A stretch of 49,589 nucleotides of DNA from Bacteroidetes bacterium UBA2364 (GTDB taxonomy: Bacteria; Bacteroidota; Rhodothermia; Rhodothermales; UBA2364): the NCBI GenBank assembly GCA_002344075.1, contig DDTM01000053.1, positions 31,269-80,857 of the forward strand. The letters are read 5' to 3'. The position numbers and the translations under genes are program-made. Below are positions 1-8,461 of this stretch, piece by piece. The notes beneath the pieces are model-generated. The model saw only the letters and a list, made by a program, of their open reading frames with translations. It searched no databases and was not told where the DNA came from. Every line of letters starts with the position of its first letter. Within the stretch, counting starts at the first letter, position 1.

Positions 1-1
1 A

Positions 2-802
2 AACCTTACGGATAACGATGGGAAAACGGTTTATGATGCACAAAATCAGCCCATACGGTATGCAGTAAACAGCAGTATCCCGACAGGAAAATCCCGTACA
101 TTAGGATTTTCTGTAGAAAATGTACTCCGAACCCGAACCATCAAAACAGATTCCACGGGGACGGTTCGTAAAAATGCCTTTGACCTTCTGAATTTTGGGT
201 TTTCTTCTGGATATAATTTTGCTGCCGACTCCCTCCAGTGGCAAGACATCAGTATGAGGGGGTACACAAATATTGCAGGCCGGCTAAACCTGAATTTTGG
301 AGGTACTCTTTCTCCTTATAAGGGCCTTACCTCTTGGAGTACTTCGTTTTCGACTTCTTTGCGTAGCCGTCAAAATACCACTGGGGCTGGTCAAAAGAGT
401 GACAAGAAAAAAACCGAGTTAATCAGTGACTGGACCAATTATCAGATTCCTTGGACGCTAGGGTTGAACTTTTCTTATGGCTATACAGCCGGATTTACTG
501 CGAGTATCAAAAGCCAACACAGGGCCATTTTAGACGCAAGTTTTAATTTTCAGCTCACCGAAAAATGGCGATTGGAGGGACGTAGTGGTTTTGACTTGGT
601 ATCGGCATCAGTTACTTCAACCGATTTGTCGGTGTATCGTGACCTACATTGTTGGGAAATGGCCTTTTCGGTACGTCCGTTTGGTAAATATCAGTCTTTT
701 CAATTTCGTCTTAATGTGAAAAGTGGAAAATTACGTAGTATCCTGCGTTTGGAGCATCCCAAGTCCGATATTCGAAGTTCATTGACTGATATTATACGGT
801 AA
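2..802 (+). CDS. lptD: C-terminal part of LptD-like LPS-assembly outer-membrane protein (5' end outside window)
   Basis: The reading frame is open from the first bases of the window, so the gene begins upstream; the internal ATG at 254 is not its start. The visible 266 residues are rich in alternating aromatic/hydrophobic beta strands, as in an outer-membrane barrel. The segments FSSGYNFAADSLQW, LNLNFGGTLSPY and especially YRDLHCWEMAFSVRPFG match the end of the Bacteroidota 'putative LPS assembly protein LptD' family. In that family the barrel inserts lipopolysaccharide into the outer leaflet. The N-terminal periplasmic domain cannot be seen here. Family call is from remembered motifs; a generic barrel protein is the alternative. 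Confidence 0.78.
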   Translation, partial: NLTDNDGKTVYDAQNQPIRYAVNSSIPTGKSRTLGFSVENVLRTRTIKTDSTGTVRKNAFDLLNFGFSSGYNFAADSLQWQDISMRGYTNIAGRLNLNFGGTLSPYKGLTSWSTSFSTSLRSRQNTTGAGQKSDKKKTELISDWTNYQIPWTLGLNFSYGYTAGFTASIKSQHRAILDASFNFQLTEKWRLEGRSGFDLVSASVTSTDLSVYRDLHCWEMAFSVRPFGKYQSFQFRLNVKSGKLRSILRLEHPKSDIRSSLTDIIR

Positions 803-811
803 GCATTAAAC

Positions 812-864
812 CATTTGGTGTTTGGTACGATTTTAGATATAGATCGTATCAAACCAGCTAAATG
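812..864 (+). promoter_or_regulatory. Hairpin spanning the leader and start codon of the BON gene
   Basis: GTTTGGTACGAT (820-831) pairs with ATCGTATCAAAC (843-854), a 12-bp stem with one G-T pair and an 11-nt loop. Outer bases CATTT (812-816) can pair with AAATG (860-864), which contains the ATG of the next gene. No T-run follows, so this is not a standard terminator. It could limit translation of the BON gene or act as a processing site for the lptD transcript; both are inference. Confidence 0.4.
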
Positions 865-1170
865 ATGCAGACTTCTTTTTTTAGACTACCTCCGGTTTTA
901 GCAGGGCACTTCTTTAAGGGACGTTCCTCGGCGGCTCGTAGTGAAAAAACATGCCAAGATAAATCCTTATGCTTATCGGTCTGTCAGTTGTTTGATCAAG
1001 ATTTGGCCTATCTTTCTTTGAAAAGCCTCCATTTTTATGTACGCGATGGGGTTCTGACCATTCAGGGGACGCTAAAAGACCCCATTGCAAAAGAAACGGT
1101 GTTCAAACTCTTGGAAAGTGTTGGTGGGATTAAAGAAATTGTGGACATGATAGACCTCATGGAGGCATAA
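862..1170 (+). CDS. Small BON-domain protein
   Basis: This is a 102-residue protein whose C-terminal half fits a single BON domain. Residues about 55-100 contain VRDGVLTIQGTL, then an amphipathic helix and VGGIKEIVDMIDL, the usual order 'strand-GxVxLxG-helix-GV..V'. BON domains bind membranes or lipid surfaces in periplasmic proteins such as OsmY, but no signal peptide is visible here, so location is unclear. The N-terminal 50 residues contain three cysteines and resemble nothing I know. A second ATG directly follows the first. The gene lies 60 bases after lptD on the same strand and could be co-transcribed. Confidence 0.62.
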   Translation: MMQTSFFRLPPVLAGHFFKGRSSAARSEKTCQDKSLCLSVCQLFDQDLAYLSLKSLHFYVRDGVLTIQGTLKDPIAKETVFKLLESVGGIKEIVDMIDLMEA

Positions 1171-1173
1171 AAA

Positions 1174-1200
1174 AACGGATACCCGCATAGGATATCCGTT
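1174..1200 (-). terminator. Rho-independent terminator of the acetyltransferase gene
   Basis: AACGGATA (1174-1181) pairs with TATCCGTT (1193-1200), with two further G-C pairs possible across a bulged base. On the minus strand the stem is followed by five T residues. It sits between convergent genes and may also stop plus-strand transcription, but no T-run follows on that side. Confidence 0.7.
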
Positions 1201-1219
1201 AATCAGGATAATCTTTATC

Positions 1220-1660
1220 TTATTGCCACTTCCAAAGTCCTTCTTTCATGTTCAAAAAACCCATCTTGGCATAAAATCTGGAAGTGGTTTTTGCGTCGTA
1301 CAAATAAATCTGTGTCCCTTTAAAGTTTTCTCGCACTTTTTCCAGCAACATGCGTCCAATACCTAAGCCCTGCACATCTGGTTCAACGGCAAAATCGCAA
1401 ATATAGGTATTTAAGACGCCATCACTTAGCACACGGGCCAGCCCTACCAATCGTCCTTGAACCCAAGCCGTTACCACCAAAGAAGATTGTTCAAACATTC
1501 TCCACAACGCGGTGTGGTCTTCCACGGGTCTTTGTAACGGTGCCCTGCGATACAAAGTAGCAATTCGGGCCGGAGTGAGGTCATGCAGCCCGATCTTAAC
1601 CTCGATGTTAATATTGGTTCCCTTGTAGTGGTCTCGGGACCGCGTAGCAAATCTTTCCAT
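1220..1660 (-). CDS. GNAT-family N-acetyltransferase
   Basis: The 146-residue protein has the GNAT fold signature: strand beta-4 region YICDFAVEPDVQ, the acetyl-CoA pyrophosphate loop QGLGIGRMLLEKV (the Q/R-x-x-G-x-G/A motif, about residues 98-110), and a C-terminal FYAKMGFLNMKEGLW that matches the usual 'aromatic-Y-x-K-x-GF' end. It would transfer an acetyl group from acetyl-CoA to an unknown amine. The start at 1660 lies 5 bases after the stop of the ABC ATPase gene on the same strand, so the two are probably one operon with coupled translation. No substrate can be named. Confidence 0.88.
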   Translation of the reverse strand: MERFATRSRDHYKGTNINIEVKIGLHDLTPARIATLYRRAPLQRPVEDHTALWRMFEQSSLVVTAWVQGRLVGLARVLSDGVLNTYICDFAVEPDVQGLGIGRMLLEKVRENFKGTQIYLYDAKTTSRFYAKMGFLNMKEGLWKWQ

Positions 1661-1665
1661 ATCAA

Positions 1666-2664
1666 TTAAAGTTGGGAGAGTGGGTGTTGAATAGGGTGCC
1701 AGCGCGTTGGAAAAAGGGCTGAAGAAGCCGTTAGCACGACATCTGGAGGCAAGGCAATACGCAGGGAAATTCCATTAATTTCAACCCGCCATTCTGAAAA
1801 AGTTCCAGAAAAATAGCATGAAACAATTTTTATTGGAAAGGAAATTGTATGATTTTCCTTAATTACCCAGTTTTCAGGCTTGATTGAAATTATAAAATTA
1901 GGATTTGGTGTAATACCCCATTGGGTAAGGAGTGTCGGATCCTGTACCAGATTGCTGTTTCCAATAAATGTGGCCACAAAACTATTCTTCGGGCGGAAAT
2001 AAACCGACTCAGGTGTGCCCATCTGCTGAATACGTCCTTTGTTCAATACCACCAACTGATCTGAAAGTGCCAATGCTTCATTTTGGTCATGTGTGACATA
2101 CAAACTAGTGGTTCCTACAGATTTTTGAAGTTGCCGAATCTCGAAACGGGCTTGTTCCCGTAGCGATGCGTCTAAGTTGGAAAGCGGCTCGTCGAATAGC
2201 AAAACTTCAGGCTCCATCACCATGGCTCGTGCCAACGCCACCCGTTGCTGCTGGCCTCCTGAGAGGGTGGGTACAGGCTTTTCTGCTATGGAAGATAGTC
2301 CCACTTTCCTAAGCGCCTCATGGGTACGAGTACGTACTTCCGAACGAGAAAACTTTTTAACCCGTAAACCAAAAGCGACATTCTCCCGAACGGTCATAGA
2401 GGGGAATAACGCATAGCTTTGGAAGACCATAGCGGTTGGGCGTTTTTGTGGAGGAAGTCGGGTTACATCCCGTCCATCCAACAAAATTCTTCCAGATGTC
2501 GGTTGCTCAAACCCGCCAATCATCCGCAAAAGGGTCGTTTTCCCACACCCACTTGGGCCTAAAAGCGAAAAGAATTGACCTTGGAACACACTAAATGAAC
2601 AATCATCCACGGCAAGATGATCTCCAAATCGTTTCTGTAATGCTTCTACTACTACAAAAGACAT
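1666..2664 (-). CDS. ABC transporter ATP-binding protein, FbpC/PotA type, without partner genes
   Basis: A complete 332-residue nucleotide-binding subunit. Walker A GPSGCGKTT is at residues 36-44, the Q-loop near VFQSYALFP, signature LSGGQQQRV at 134-142, Walker B LLFDEP at 155-160 and the switch His in THD at 191-193. After about residue 235 there is a TOBE-like domain (IISIKPENWVI onward), typical of importers for iron(III), polyamines, sulfate or molybdate. No permease or substrate-binding protein is found nearby; the only co-oriented partner is the acetyltransferase. The family assignment is firm, the substrate is not. Confidence 0.9.
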   Translation of the reverse strand: MSFVVVEALQKRFGDHLAVDDCSFSVFQGQFFSLLGPSGCGKTTLLRMIGGFEQPTSGRILLDGRDVTRLPPQKRPTAMVFQSYALFPSMTVRENVAFGLRVKKFSRSEVRTRTHEALRKVGLSSIAEKPVPTLSGGQQQRVALARAMVMEPEVLLFDEPLSNLDASLREQARFEIRQLQKSVGTTSLYVTHDQNEALALSDQLVVLNKGRIQQMGTPESVYFRPKNSFVATFIGNSNLVQDPTLLTQWGITPNPNFIISIKPENWVIKENHTISFPIKIVSCYFSGTFSEWRVEINGISLRIALPPDVVLTASSALFPTRWHPIQHPLSQL

Positions 2665-2870
2665 GCTTACGTGTACGTGTATATGGTGAGGGCCTGATTA
2701 TGAGAAAATACGCTGCATGGGAAACCAAAAGGATGAAGTTTTATGCTCGGCCTTTGAACAAGACCTAGCCCAAGTTGTTAGCTACCAAAAAGCACAAAAA
2801 ATATAGCGAGTGTGTTAAATTAAGGAGAACCTGACTCTTTCTGAACCTAATACAATTCACTATAGGCGCC

Positions 2871-3038
2871 GAAATTACGACACTTTTTTGTTTATGTGAT
2901 GATGTTCTCAAAATAATTGGTCATCAAGAAGATTTTCCAACTGTTATGAGCGATGCGGAGGCGATGACGACAATCATAAGCCTGTTGATCTCCCTTTTAC
3001 GCTTTTTGATGAATTTTTCATTCGCCTGTAGCGTATAG
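2871..3038 (+). mobile_element. Remnant of an IS982-like transposase N-terminus
   Basis: The plus-strand frame starting at 2871 reads EITTLFCLCDDVLKII followed by GHQEDFPTVMSDAEAMTT. This resembles the N-terminal helix and the conserved 'SDAEVMTT' motif of IS982-like transposases. There is no start codon, the frame drifts out of similarity after about 2985, and it hits TAG at 3036-3038. No DDE residues, terminal inverted repeats or target duplications are visible. Family naming is from memory of the motif and is moderately certain. Confidence 0.48.
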
Positions 3039-3204
3039 CAATTTGGGTTATTATAACATTTTTTGAGCTTATAGAAACGACAATATTGACCACTTGGGAT
3101 TGGTGGCCGGAATGACTGGTGAGCTTGGCGGCATCATGAGATTGACTTGACAATCATGCAAATCAGAAGCGGTTTACCTTTATCTGCTGAAAGGGTATAA
3201 AAAA

Positions 3205-3233
3205 TTGACAATGTATTTGCTTTATTATATATT
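3205..3233 (+). promoter_or_regulatory. Sigma-70-like promoter upstream of the degenerate secreted-protein genes
   Basis: TTGACA (3205-3210) and TATATT (3228-3233) are separated by exactly 17 bases. This is the general bacterial consensus and not the TTG/TAnnTTTG form seen elsewhere in this window, which is unusual for the host. It points at the fragment beginning at 3293. Confidence 0.4.
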
Positions 3234-3292
3234 AATGCACAATAAACAAACAGCTCTTGTGTAACATAAGTAATCAAATTAGCATAAATATT

Positions 3293-3723
3293 ATGCTATA
3301 CTTTATCTTAACTCTACCAATTCTTACTTTGTATAACCGCATTGCCGTGTTGATACTCGTGTTTTTTAATGCTTTTGTTGGAGTTGCTTTGGGGCAGGAC
3401 GCACAAGATTTATTTGATACAGAAACACAGTTTGACATTCAAGATGAAAAGAAACTTTCAGTAAAAAGCAAAAGTATTCTAAAAAACTTGAGGAATGCTC
3501 CGATTTCGGCTAATACACAAATTGTTAAGATCAAGTAGAAGGTACTATTTTGGGGAATGGTAGATCAAAACCAACTCCAAAGTATGAATTGGTACAAGAC
3601 AATAATGGTAACTATAAGTCAAAAAGTATATATTCAAATAGGGGGTTATCAAGTCACAAAATCTATTTCTGCTATAAAATAACCTTCCTATTGCCAATAC
3701 CTATTTTTGGAGGAATTTCATGA
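3293..3723 (+). pseudogene. Frameshifted fragment of a secreted protein
   Basis: An ATG at 3293 opens a hydrophobic N-terminus ending VGVALGQDAQ, a plausible signal peptide, followed by LFDTETQFDIQDEKKLSV and a stop at 3536-3538. A continuation with similar composition runs in another frame from about 3535 (VEGTILGNGRSKPTPKYEL) to TGA at 3721-3723, which overlaps the ATG of the next fragment as ATGA. The simplest reading is one gene with a frameshift near 3535. I do not recognise the family. It could also be a real 81-residue secreted peptide. A TTG at 3257 would give a longer but less plausible start. Confidence 0.42.
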
Positions 3724-5835
3724 AAAATAGCCTTTTACTTTTATGCCTCATATTTTTTCCTTTTTACACACAAGCACAGATCGTTTGGAAAAATTTGGCG
3801 CAACCTCAAGGTTTACTTGCACCATGTTCAATTTATACAGGCAATAAAAAACTAATCTCATGTGGGTTTATAGATATAGACCTAATGATAAGATATGATT
3901 ATTTTTAGTATGATTTAGGAACAAGTTGGGGACCTATCCTGGCAAGTGAAAATAATGAAAATGTCAAATACGCAACTTTTGTCACGAGTATTCAAAATGA
4001 ACGTATGAAACGAGATAAAATAGGAAATATTATACGAGCTGGTACGAGATTCGGAAATGTTTTATATGGGTATGTTAGGATTTTTGATAAGGATTTTAAT
4101 CTGCAGTCCGATTTTTATACGACGGATATAACCTCTATTTGGAGTTTTAATATTTCGCCTGAAAATGAAATATGGATTGCTACAAATAAAGGGTTACTAC
4201 GATCTAAAGATGGGAATAAGAGTTATCAAACGGTGTCTTTTCTCAATATAAACACTACTGCGATTACCTTTACTGACAACGGCGAAGTTTGGGTAAGTAC
4301 GCAAGAAGGTATTTTTAAATCGGCAAATCAAGGGAAAAATTGAAAAAAAAATAGTAACTTTATTGATGCTGATATACTGTATTTTGATCGCTTAAGTCGG
4401 CAGATGCTGGTTATTAACAATGCGAAATGGGGGGGGTATCGAAGGTGCGAAAGCTGAATATACTTGATTTTATGAAGATGAAAGTTTTATTGCTACACAT
4501 GCCTTTGATAATAATTTTATTTATGATGTGTTTCGTGCTACGGAAAAAAATCTTTATATGGCAACACAAGCAGGTTTGTGGCGCTCACAAGGTAATGGTG
4601 TTAGTTTTAAAAAACTACTGTGTCAGCACCAACATATCATTTCAAAAAAGCAGATAATTATCTTTTCGCCTCAACATATAGTGGAATTTATCGAGCCTCT
4701 TTAACGGATACCTCATGGGTCAAAAAAGGTGTATCAGGGCTTACCATTTATTCGCTTGCTTCAAATAATTCACGCTATTTGCAACGACAAGTAGTTTAAA
4801 TCTTGAATTTTATTATTCTGATGATAATGGCATTTCGTGGCAGGAGAATGCAATTCTTAATCAGGGAATAGAGAGTATTTCTGCCTTAAATGATCTTGTT
4901 TGTGTGGGAGCGTACTATGGATAATGGTGGTACGTGGAAAAAAAACGTCGGATAATACTGGTAACCTGTATTTGGTGTCTGCTAAAACGTGGTATATGCA
5001 AGACTATAAGAATATTTGGCGCTCACGAGATCAAGGTGCAACTTGGGTAAAACGGGATCTTCCTACGGATGCAAGACTCTACAAAATTATTGCACCAAAC
5101 GAGACTTCGGTTTTTGCTTCTGGACCTGAAGGCACTTTTCATTCCAAAGATCAGGGCGTAACTTGGGAAAAATTACCGATTTGTTTGTCGAGTTGCCTTA
5201 TTATGGAAAGTAATCGCAATGGTTTGCTAATCATGTCCAATGGTTTGAAAACGCATTATGTTTCTAAAGATTATGGTTCATTTTGGCAACCGTTTTCGAT
5301 TCCTGATGGGCATTGCATCGAACGTATTGCGATAAGTGCTAAAGGGCAAATCGCGCTCGCTACTCGATATAACATATTTTTGTCCGGAGATTTGAAAACG
5401 TGGTTGCCTTCGATTGATGAAACGTCTGTATTGAAAAATAATTATAGAGAAGTTACGGCGCTTTATTTTGATGACCAAAACTTTTTATATTTAGGTATGA
5501 AAGAAAAGAGTTTACATCGTAGTCAAATGCCTATTACACTTGTTGCCAACGAAGGTGAAGGCGATTTACCCCAATCCATCACGCTTTCACAGAACTACCC
5601 GAATCCGTTCAACCCAAGCACGATAATTAGCTTTTCGCTTCCGCAAGCAAGCGAGATTGTGCTTGAAGCGTTCGACCTTCTCGGCAAACGTGTGAGCCTC
5701 CTCGAAAAAGGCTGGCACGCCGCAGGAACGCATCAAGTTCAGTTTGATGTCAAAGACTTGCCAAGTGGTACATACATCTATCGTTTACAAGTGGCCAATA
5801 AAGTCATTTCTCAAAAAATGACAATCGTGAAATAA
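3720..5835 (+). pseudogene. Decayed BNR/YCF48-type propeller protein with T9SS sorting domain
   Basis: The pieces together resemble a secreted protein of about 700 residues: signal peptide LLLLCLIFFPFYTQAQ, repeated propeller motifs such as IWIATNKGLLRSKDG, VWVSTQEGIFKSANQG, MATQAGLWRSQGNG, ASTYSGIYRASL and IWRSRDQGATW, and a C-terminal sorting domain starting LSQNYPNPFNPSTIISF. The frame is broken by TAG at 3906, TGA at 4341, a shift at the 8-G run near 4429-4436, TGA at 4465, shifts near 4610, 4777 and 4915, and another near 4945. From about 4945 to the end it is open. A good GGAGG site lies 7 bases before the ATG at 3720. Neighbouring genes are intact, so this looks like true decay. Confidence 0.85.
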
Positions 5836-5871
5836 GGTAAAAGACGTTTTCTGGCATTCGGTTTATGTTGC

Positions 5872-6705
5872 TTAAAAGACCAAATTTTTTAGGTATTGTG
5901 CACTATCTCCGATGTTGGAAAAGGGGTCTGGTGGGCTGTCGTGCTCTACAAAGAAATGTTTAAGTCCGGCCAAACGTGCTTGCTTAAATAATTGAGCAAA
6001 ATTGATATTCCCTTTTCCTACGGCCACCATATTTCCCTTATCGTCCATATCTTTTACGTGACAAGCAGGGAATCTTCCGGGATGTTTTTTAAAATATAAC
6101 AAGGGATCTTTTTCGGCTTTTGTGATCCAAAAAAGGTCTAATTCAAAGCCCACCAAGTCGGGTTGGGTATTGTTTAATAATAAGTCGTATGGTATAAAGT
6201 TATCAATAGGTTTAAATTCAAAATCGTGATTATGATAGGCAAATCTTAATCCAGCATTTTTACATTTTTCGCCAGCAACATTTAAACGATCTGCCCAGCG
6301 TTTCCAGTCGCTTAGCTTTAAATTCTCGGAAGGAATCCAAGGCAAAATAAGATATTGGTGACCAATGATTTGAGCAGTTTCAATTTCCTTTGTCAAATCA
6401 CCTTTTTCAACCGCTGTATGCGGGATATGTACTGCGGGAGCGGATAATTTATTCTTTTTTAGTAGTGCTTTAATTTCGTGTGCCGTTTTGTTAAAATATC
6501 CAGCAAACTCTACTTCTTTATAACCTATGTTGGCTACAGTCATAAGTGTGTTTTCCACACTTATCGTCATTTCGGAGCGGACGGTATAAAGTTGCACGCC
6601 AAGCCGTTTGAGTTTAGCCGTTTTATGATCCGAGGATGTTTGGGACGCAAGATTGGTCATGGCGGCACCGAGAACAGAGGTTTTGAGGAAAATTCTGCGA
6701 TTCAT
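5872..6705 (-). CDS. Tat-exported sugar phosphate isomerase/epimerase-like TIM-barrel protein
   Basis: A 277-residue protein. The N-terminus MNRRIFLKTSVLGAAMTN is a twin-arginine signal. The rest fits the xylose-isomerase-like AP-endonuclease-2 barrel: LGVQLYTVRSEM, ANIGYKEVEFAG, FAYHNHDFEF, VGFELDLFWITKA, FPACHVKDMD and FFVEHDSPP place His, Glu and Asp metal ligands at the expected strand ends. In this family exported members often act on oxidised or 3-keto sugars, isomerising or eliminating them. It is the last gene of a three-gene minus-strand set with the GMC oxidoreductase (19-base gap) and subunit 3. The exact reaction is unknown. Confidence 0.88.
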   Translation of the reverse strand: MNRRIFLKTSVLGAAMTNLASQTSSDHKTAKLKRLGVQLYTVRSEMTISVENTLMTVANIGYKEVEFAGYFNKTAHEIKALLKKNKLSAPAVHIPHTAVEKGDLTKEIETAQIIGHQYLILPWIPSENLKLSDWKRWADRLNVAGEKCKNAGLRFAYHNHDFEFKPIDNFIPYDLLLNNTQPDLVGFELDLFWITKAEKDPLLYFKKHPGRFPACHVKDMDDKGNMVAVGKGNINFAQLFKQARLAGLKHFFVEHDSPPDPFSNIGDSAQYLKNLVF

Positions 6706-6724
6706 TTTTAGAAGTATTGGTGAT

Positions 6725-8449
6725 TTAGAGTTCGTTTCGTTTCATTTTTTCGACCACATAATGGCAGGCGCGTGCAGTGAGGGCCATATAAGTGATGGAG
6801 GGGTTTTGGCAGGCCGATGAAGCCATTGCAGCTCCATCGGTAACGAACAGATTTGGGACTTCATGCGCTTGGTTCCAACCATTTAAGACCGAAGTTTTGG
6901 GGTCTTTCCCCATTCGGGCGGTTCCCATTTCATGAATACCATGTCCGGGAATAGATCCGTTGTCAAAGGTCGAAACCTCTTTGCCGCCTGCGGCTTCGAT
7001 CATCTCGGCAGCAGCGGTCAAGATGTCTCGACGCATTTTTACCTCGTTATCGCTCCAAGCGGCTTCAATATGTAGCATTGGAATACCCCATTGGTCGGTT
7101 TTTTGGGGATCCAGCCAAATGCGGTTTTCGTGTAAGGGCAAAGTTTCTCCGAATCCCATCAGGCTAAAGCCCCAATCTCCGGGTTCGCGTAGTTTGGTTT
7201 TAAGTGCTAATCCAAATTCTTCCAAATCGTTGCCACGCTTCCAAGATGAACGTCCGCCGCCCCCTTGGTAGCCATACCCGCGTACAAAATCTGATCGCTG
7301 TTCGCCGTTCAGGTTTCGGAAACGCGGAATATAGATGCCATTTGGACGTTTTCCGGCATAATATCGGTCATTAAATTCTGGGAATTTTGCACTTGCACCC
7401 AATTGAAAATGGTGATCCATTAAATAATGCCCTAAAGTTTCAGATCCATTTGCAAGACCATTCGGAAACGTCCGTGATTTTGAATTAAGCAAAATGGCCG
7501 TAGAGCCAATAGTAGAGGCGCACAGGAAAATGATTTTGGACTTGTAGATTCGGGTTTCTTTTGAGCGTGCATCAATGACCTGTACGCCCGATGCACGCCC
7601 TTTTTGTTCGTCGAAGAGCACACTCTGCACAATACTATTGGCCCGAATCGCCAATCGTCCGGTTTTGAATGCTGCTGGAAGGGTAGAACTTTGGCTGGAG
7701 AAAGAAGAACCCGTAGAACAACCACGCTCGCATGGGCCGCAGTAATGGCAAGGAGAACGGTCACCAATGGTTTCCGTGAGGTTTGCACATCGGCCAATGG
7801 TCATTTTACGGTCGGGAAAATTCTTCTCTATTCCTGTTTTGACGTGTTTTTCCACGACGTTCATATCCATAGGCTTCTGAAAAATCCCGTCGGGTACTTG
7901 TGGCAACCCTAAAGCCTCGCCGCTGATGCCCACAAAGCGTTCCACGTAATCGTACCAAGGGGCAATATCGCGATAGCGGATGGGCCAGTCTACGCCATAG
8001 CCATCTTTTGCATTGGCTTCAAAGTCTTGCTCACCCCAACGGTAGCATTGTCTCCCCCACATAAGAGAGCGCCCGCCAAGGTGATAGCCGCGAATCCACC
8101 AAAATGGTTTTTCTGGATTTTGGATATATGGATGGTTTTTGTCATTGACAAACATGTGTTCAGTACCTTCATAAAAGGCATAGCAGGTACTTTGCACCTC
8201 GTATTCTTCTTCGAACTTTTTTCGGTCTCCGCGTCCTCGAAATGGAAAATCCCATGGAGATTTGTGTTCGGTCACATAGTCTTTTTTATGTGCTAAATAG
8301 TTGCCGCGTTCTAACATTAAGACATTCAGCCCTTTTTCGGTCAGTTCTTTGGCGGCCCATCCACCTGTAATACCCGAACCAACGACAATGGCATCATATT
8401 CGGTTTGGGTGGAGACGTATATATTGGGTATATTGGATTTTTGGAACAT
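6725..8449 (-). CDS. GMC-family FAD-dependent oxidoreductase with ferredoxin-like Cys motif
   Basis: A 574-residue flavoprotein. The FAD-binding GxGxxG motif VVGSGITGGWAAKEL is at about residues 22-36, and the C-terminus has the GMC_oxred_C pattern: GHGIHEMGTARMG with the catalytic His region, then FVTDGAAMASSACQNPS. Cys234, Cys237, Cys240 and Cys244 form C-x2-C-x2-C-x3-C, the spacing of a classical [4Fe-4S] site. It has no signal peptide, while both neighbours have Tat signals, so it may be exported bound to the subunit 3. The relatives are gluconate/fructose/glucoside dehydrogenases that pass electrons to cytochrome c or quinone. Likely role: periplasmic oxidation of a sugar or glycoside. 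Confidence 0.92.
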   Translation of the reverse strand: MFQKSNIPNIYVSTQTEYDAIVVGSGITGGWAAKELTEKGLNVLMLERGNYLAHKKDYVTEHKSPWDFPFRGRGDRKKFEEEYEVQSTCYAFYEGTEHMFVNDKNHPYIQNPEKPFWWIRGYHLGGRSLMWGRQCYRWGEQDFEANAKDGYGVDWPIRYRDIAPWYDYVERFVGISGEALGLPQVPDGIFQKPMDMNVVEKHVKTGIEKNFPDRKMTIGRCANLTETIGDRSPCHYCGPCERGCSTGSSFSSQSSTLPAAFKTGRLAIRANSIVQSVLFDEQKGRASGVQVIDARSKETRIYKSKIIFLCASTIGSTAILLNSKSRTFPNGLANGSETLGHYLMDHHFQLGASAKFPEFNDRYYAGKRPNGIYIPRFRNLNGEQRSDFVRGYGYQGGGGRSSWKRGNDLEEFGLALKTKLREPGDWGFSLMGFGETLPLHENRIWLDPQKTDQWGIPMLHIEAAWSDNEVKMRRDILTAAAEMIEAAGGKEVSTFDNGSIPGHGIHEMGTARMGKDPKTSVLNGWNQAHEVPNLFVTDGAAMASSACQNPSITYMALTARACHYVVEKMKRNEL

Positions 8450-8461
8450 GGTATTCGTGAA

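Larger units (their letters stand above)
2665..3256. other. A/T-rich gene-poor stretch
   Basis: Apart from the transposase remnant at 2871-3038 and a promoter-like site at 3205-3233, no convincing gene is seen. The base composition shifts toward A/T relative to the flanking housekeeping genes and stays so up to about 5540, which fits a region of insertion and decay. Confidence 0.5.

Noticed and set aside
254..802. Internal ATG at 254 as the start of a separate protein
   Set aside because: The same frame is open back to base 2 with matching LptD-type sequence, so 254 is internal.
3906..4467. TGA recoded as Trp in the broken propeller gene
   Set aside because: TGA ends intact genes in this window (for example at 31706 and 34660), and a TAG stop and frameshifts are also present.
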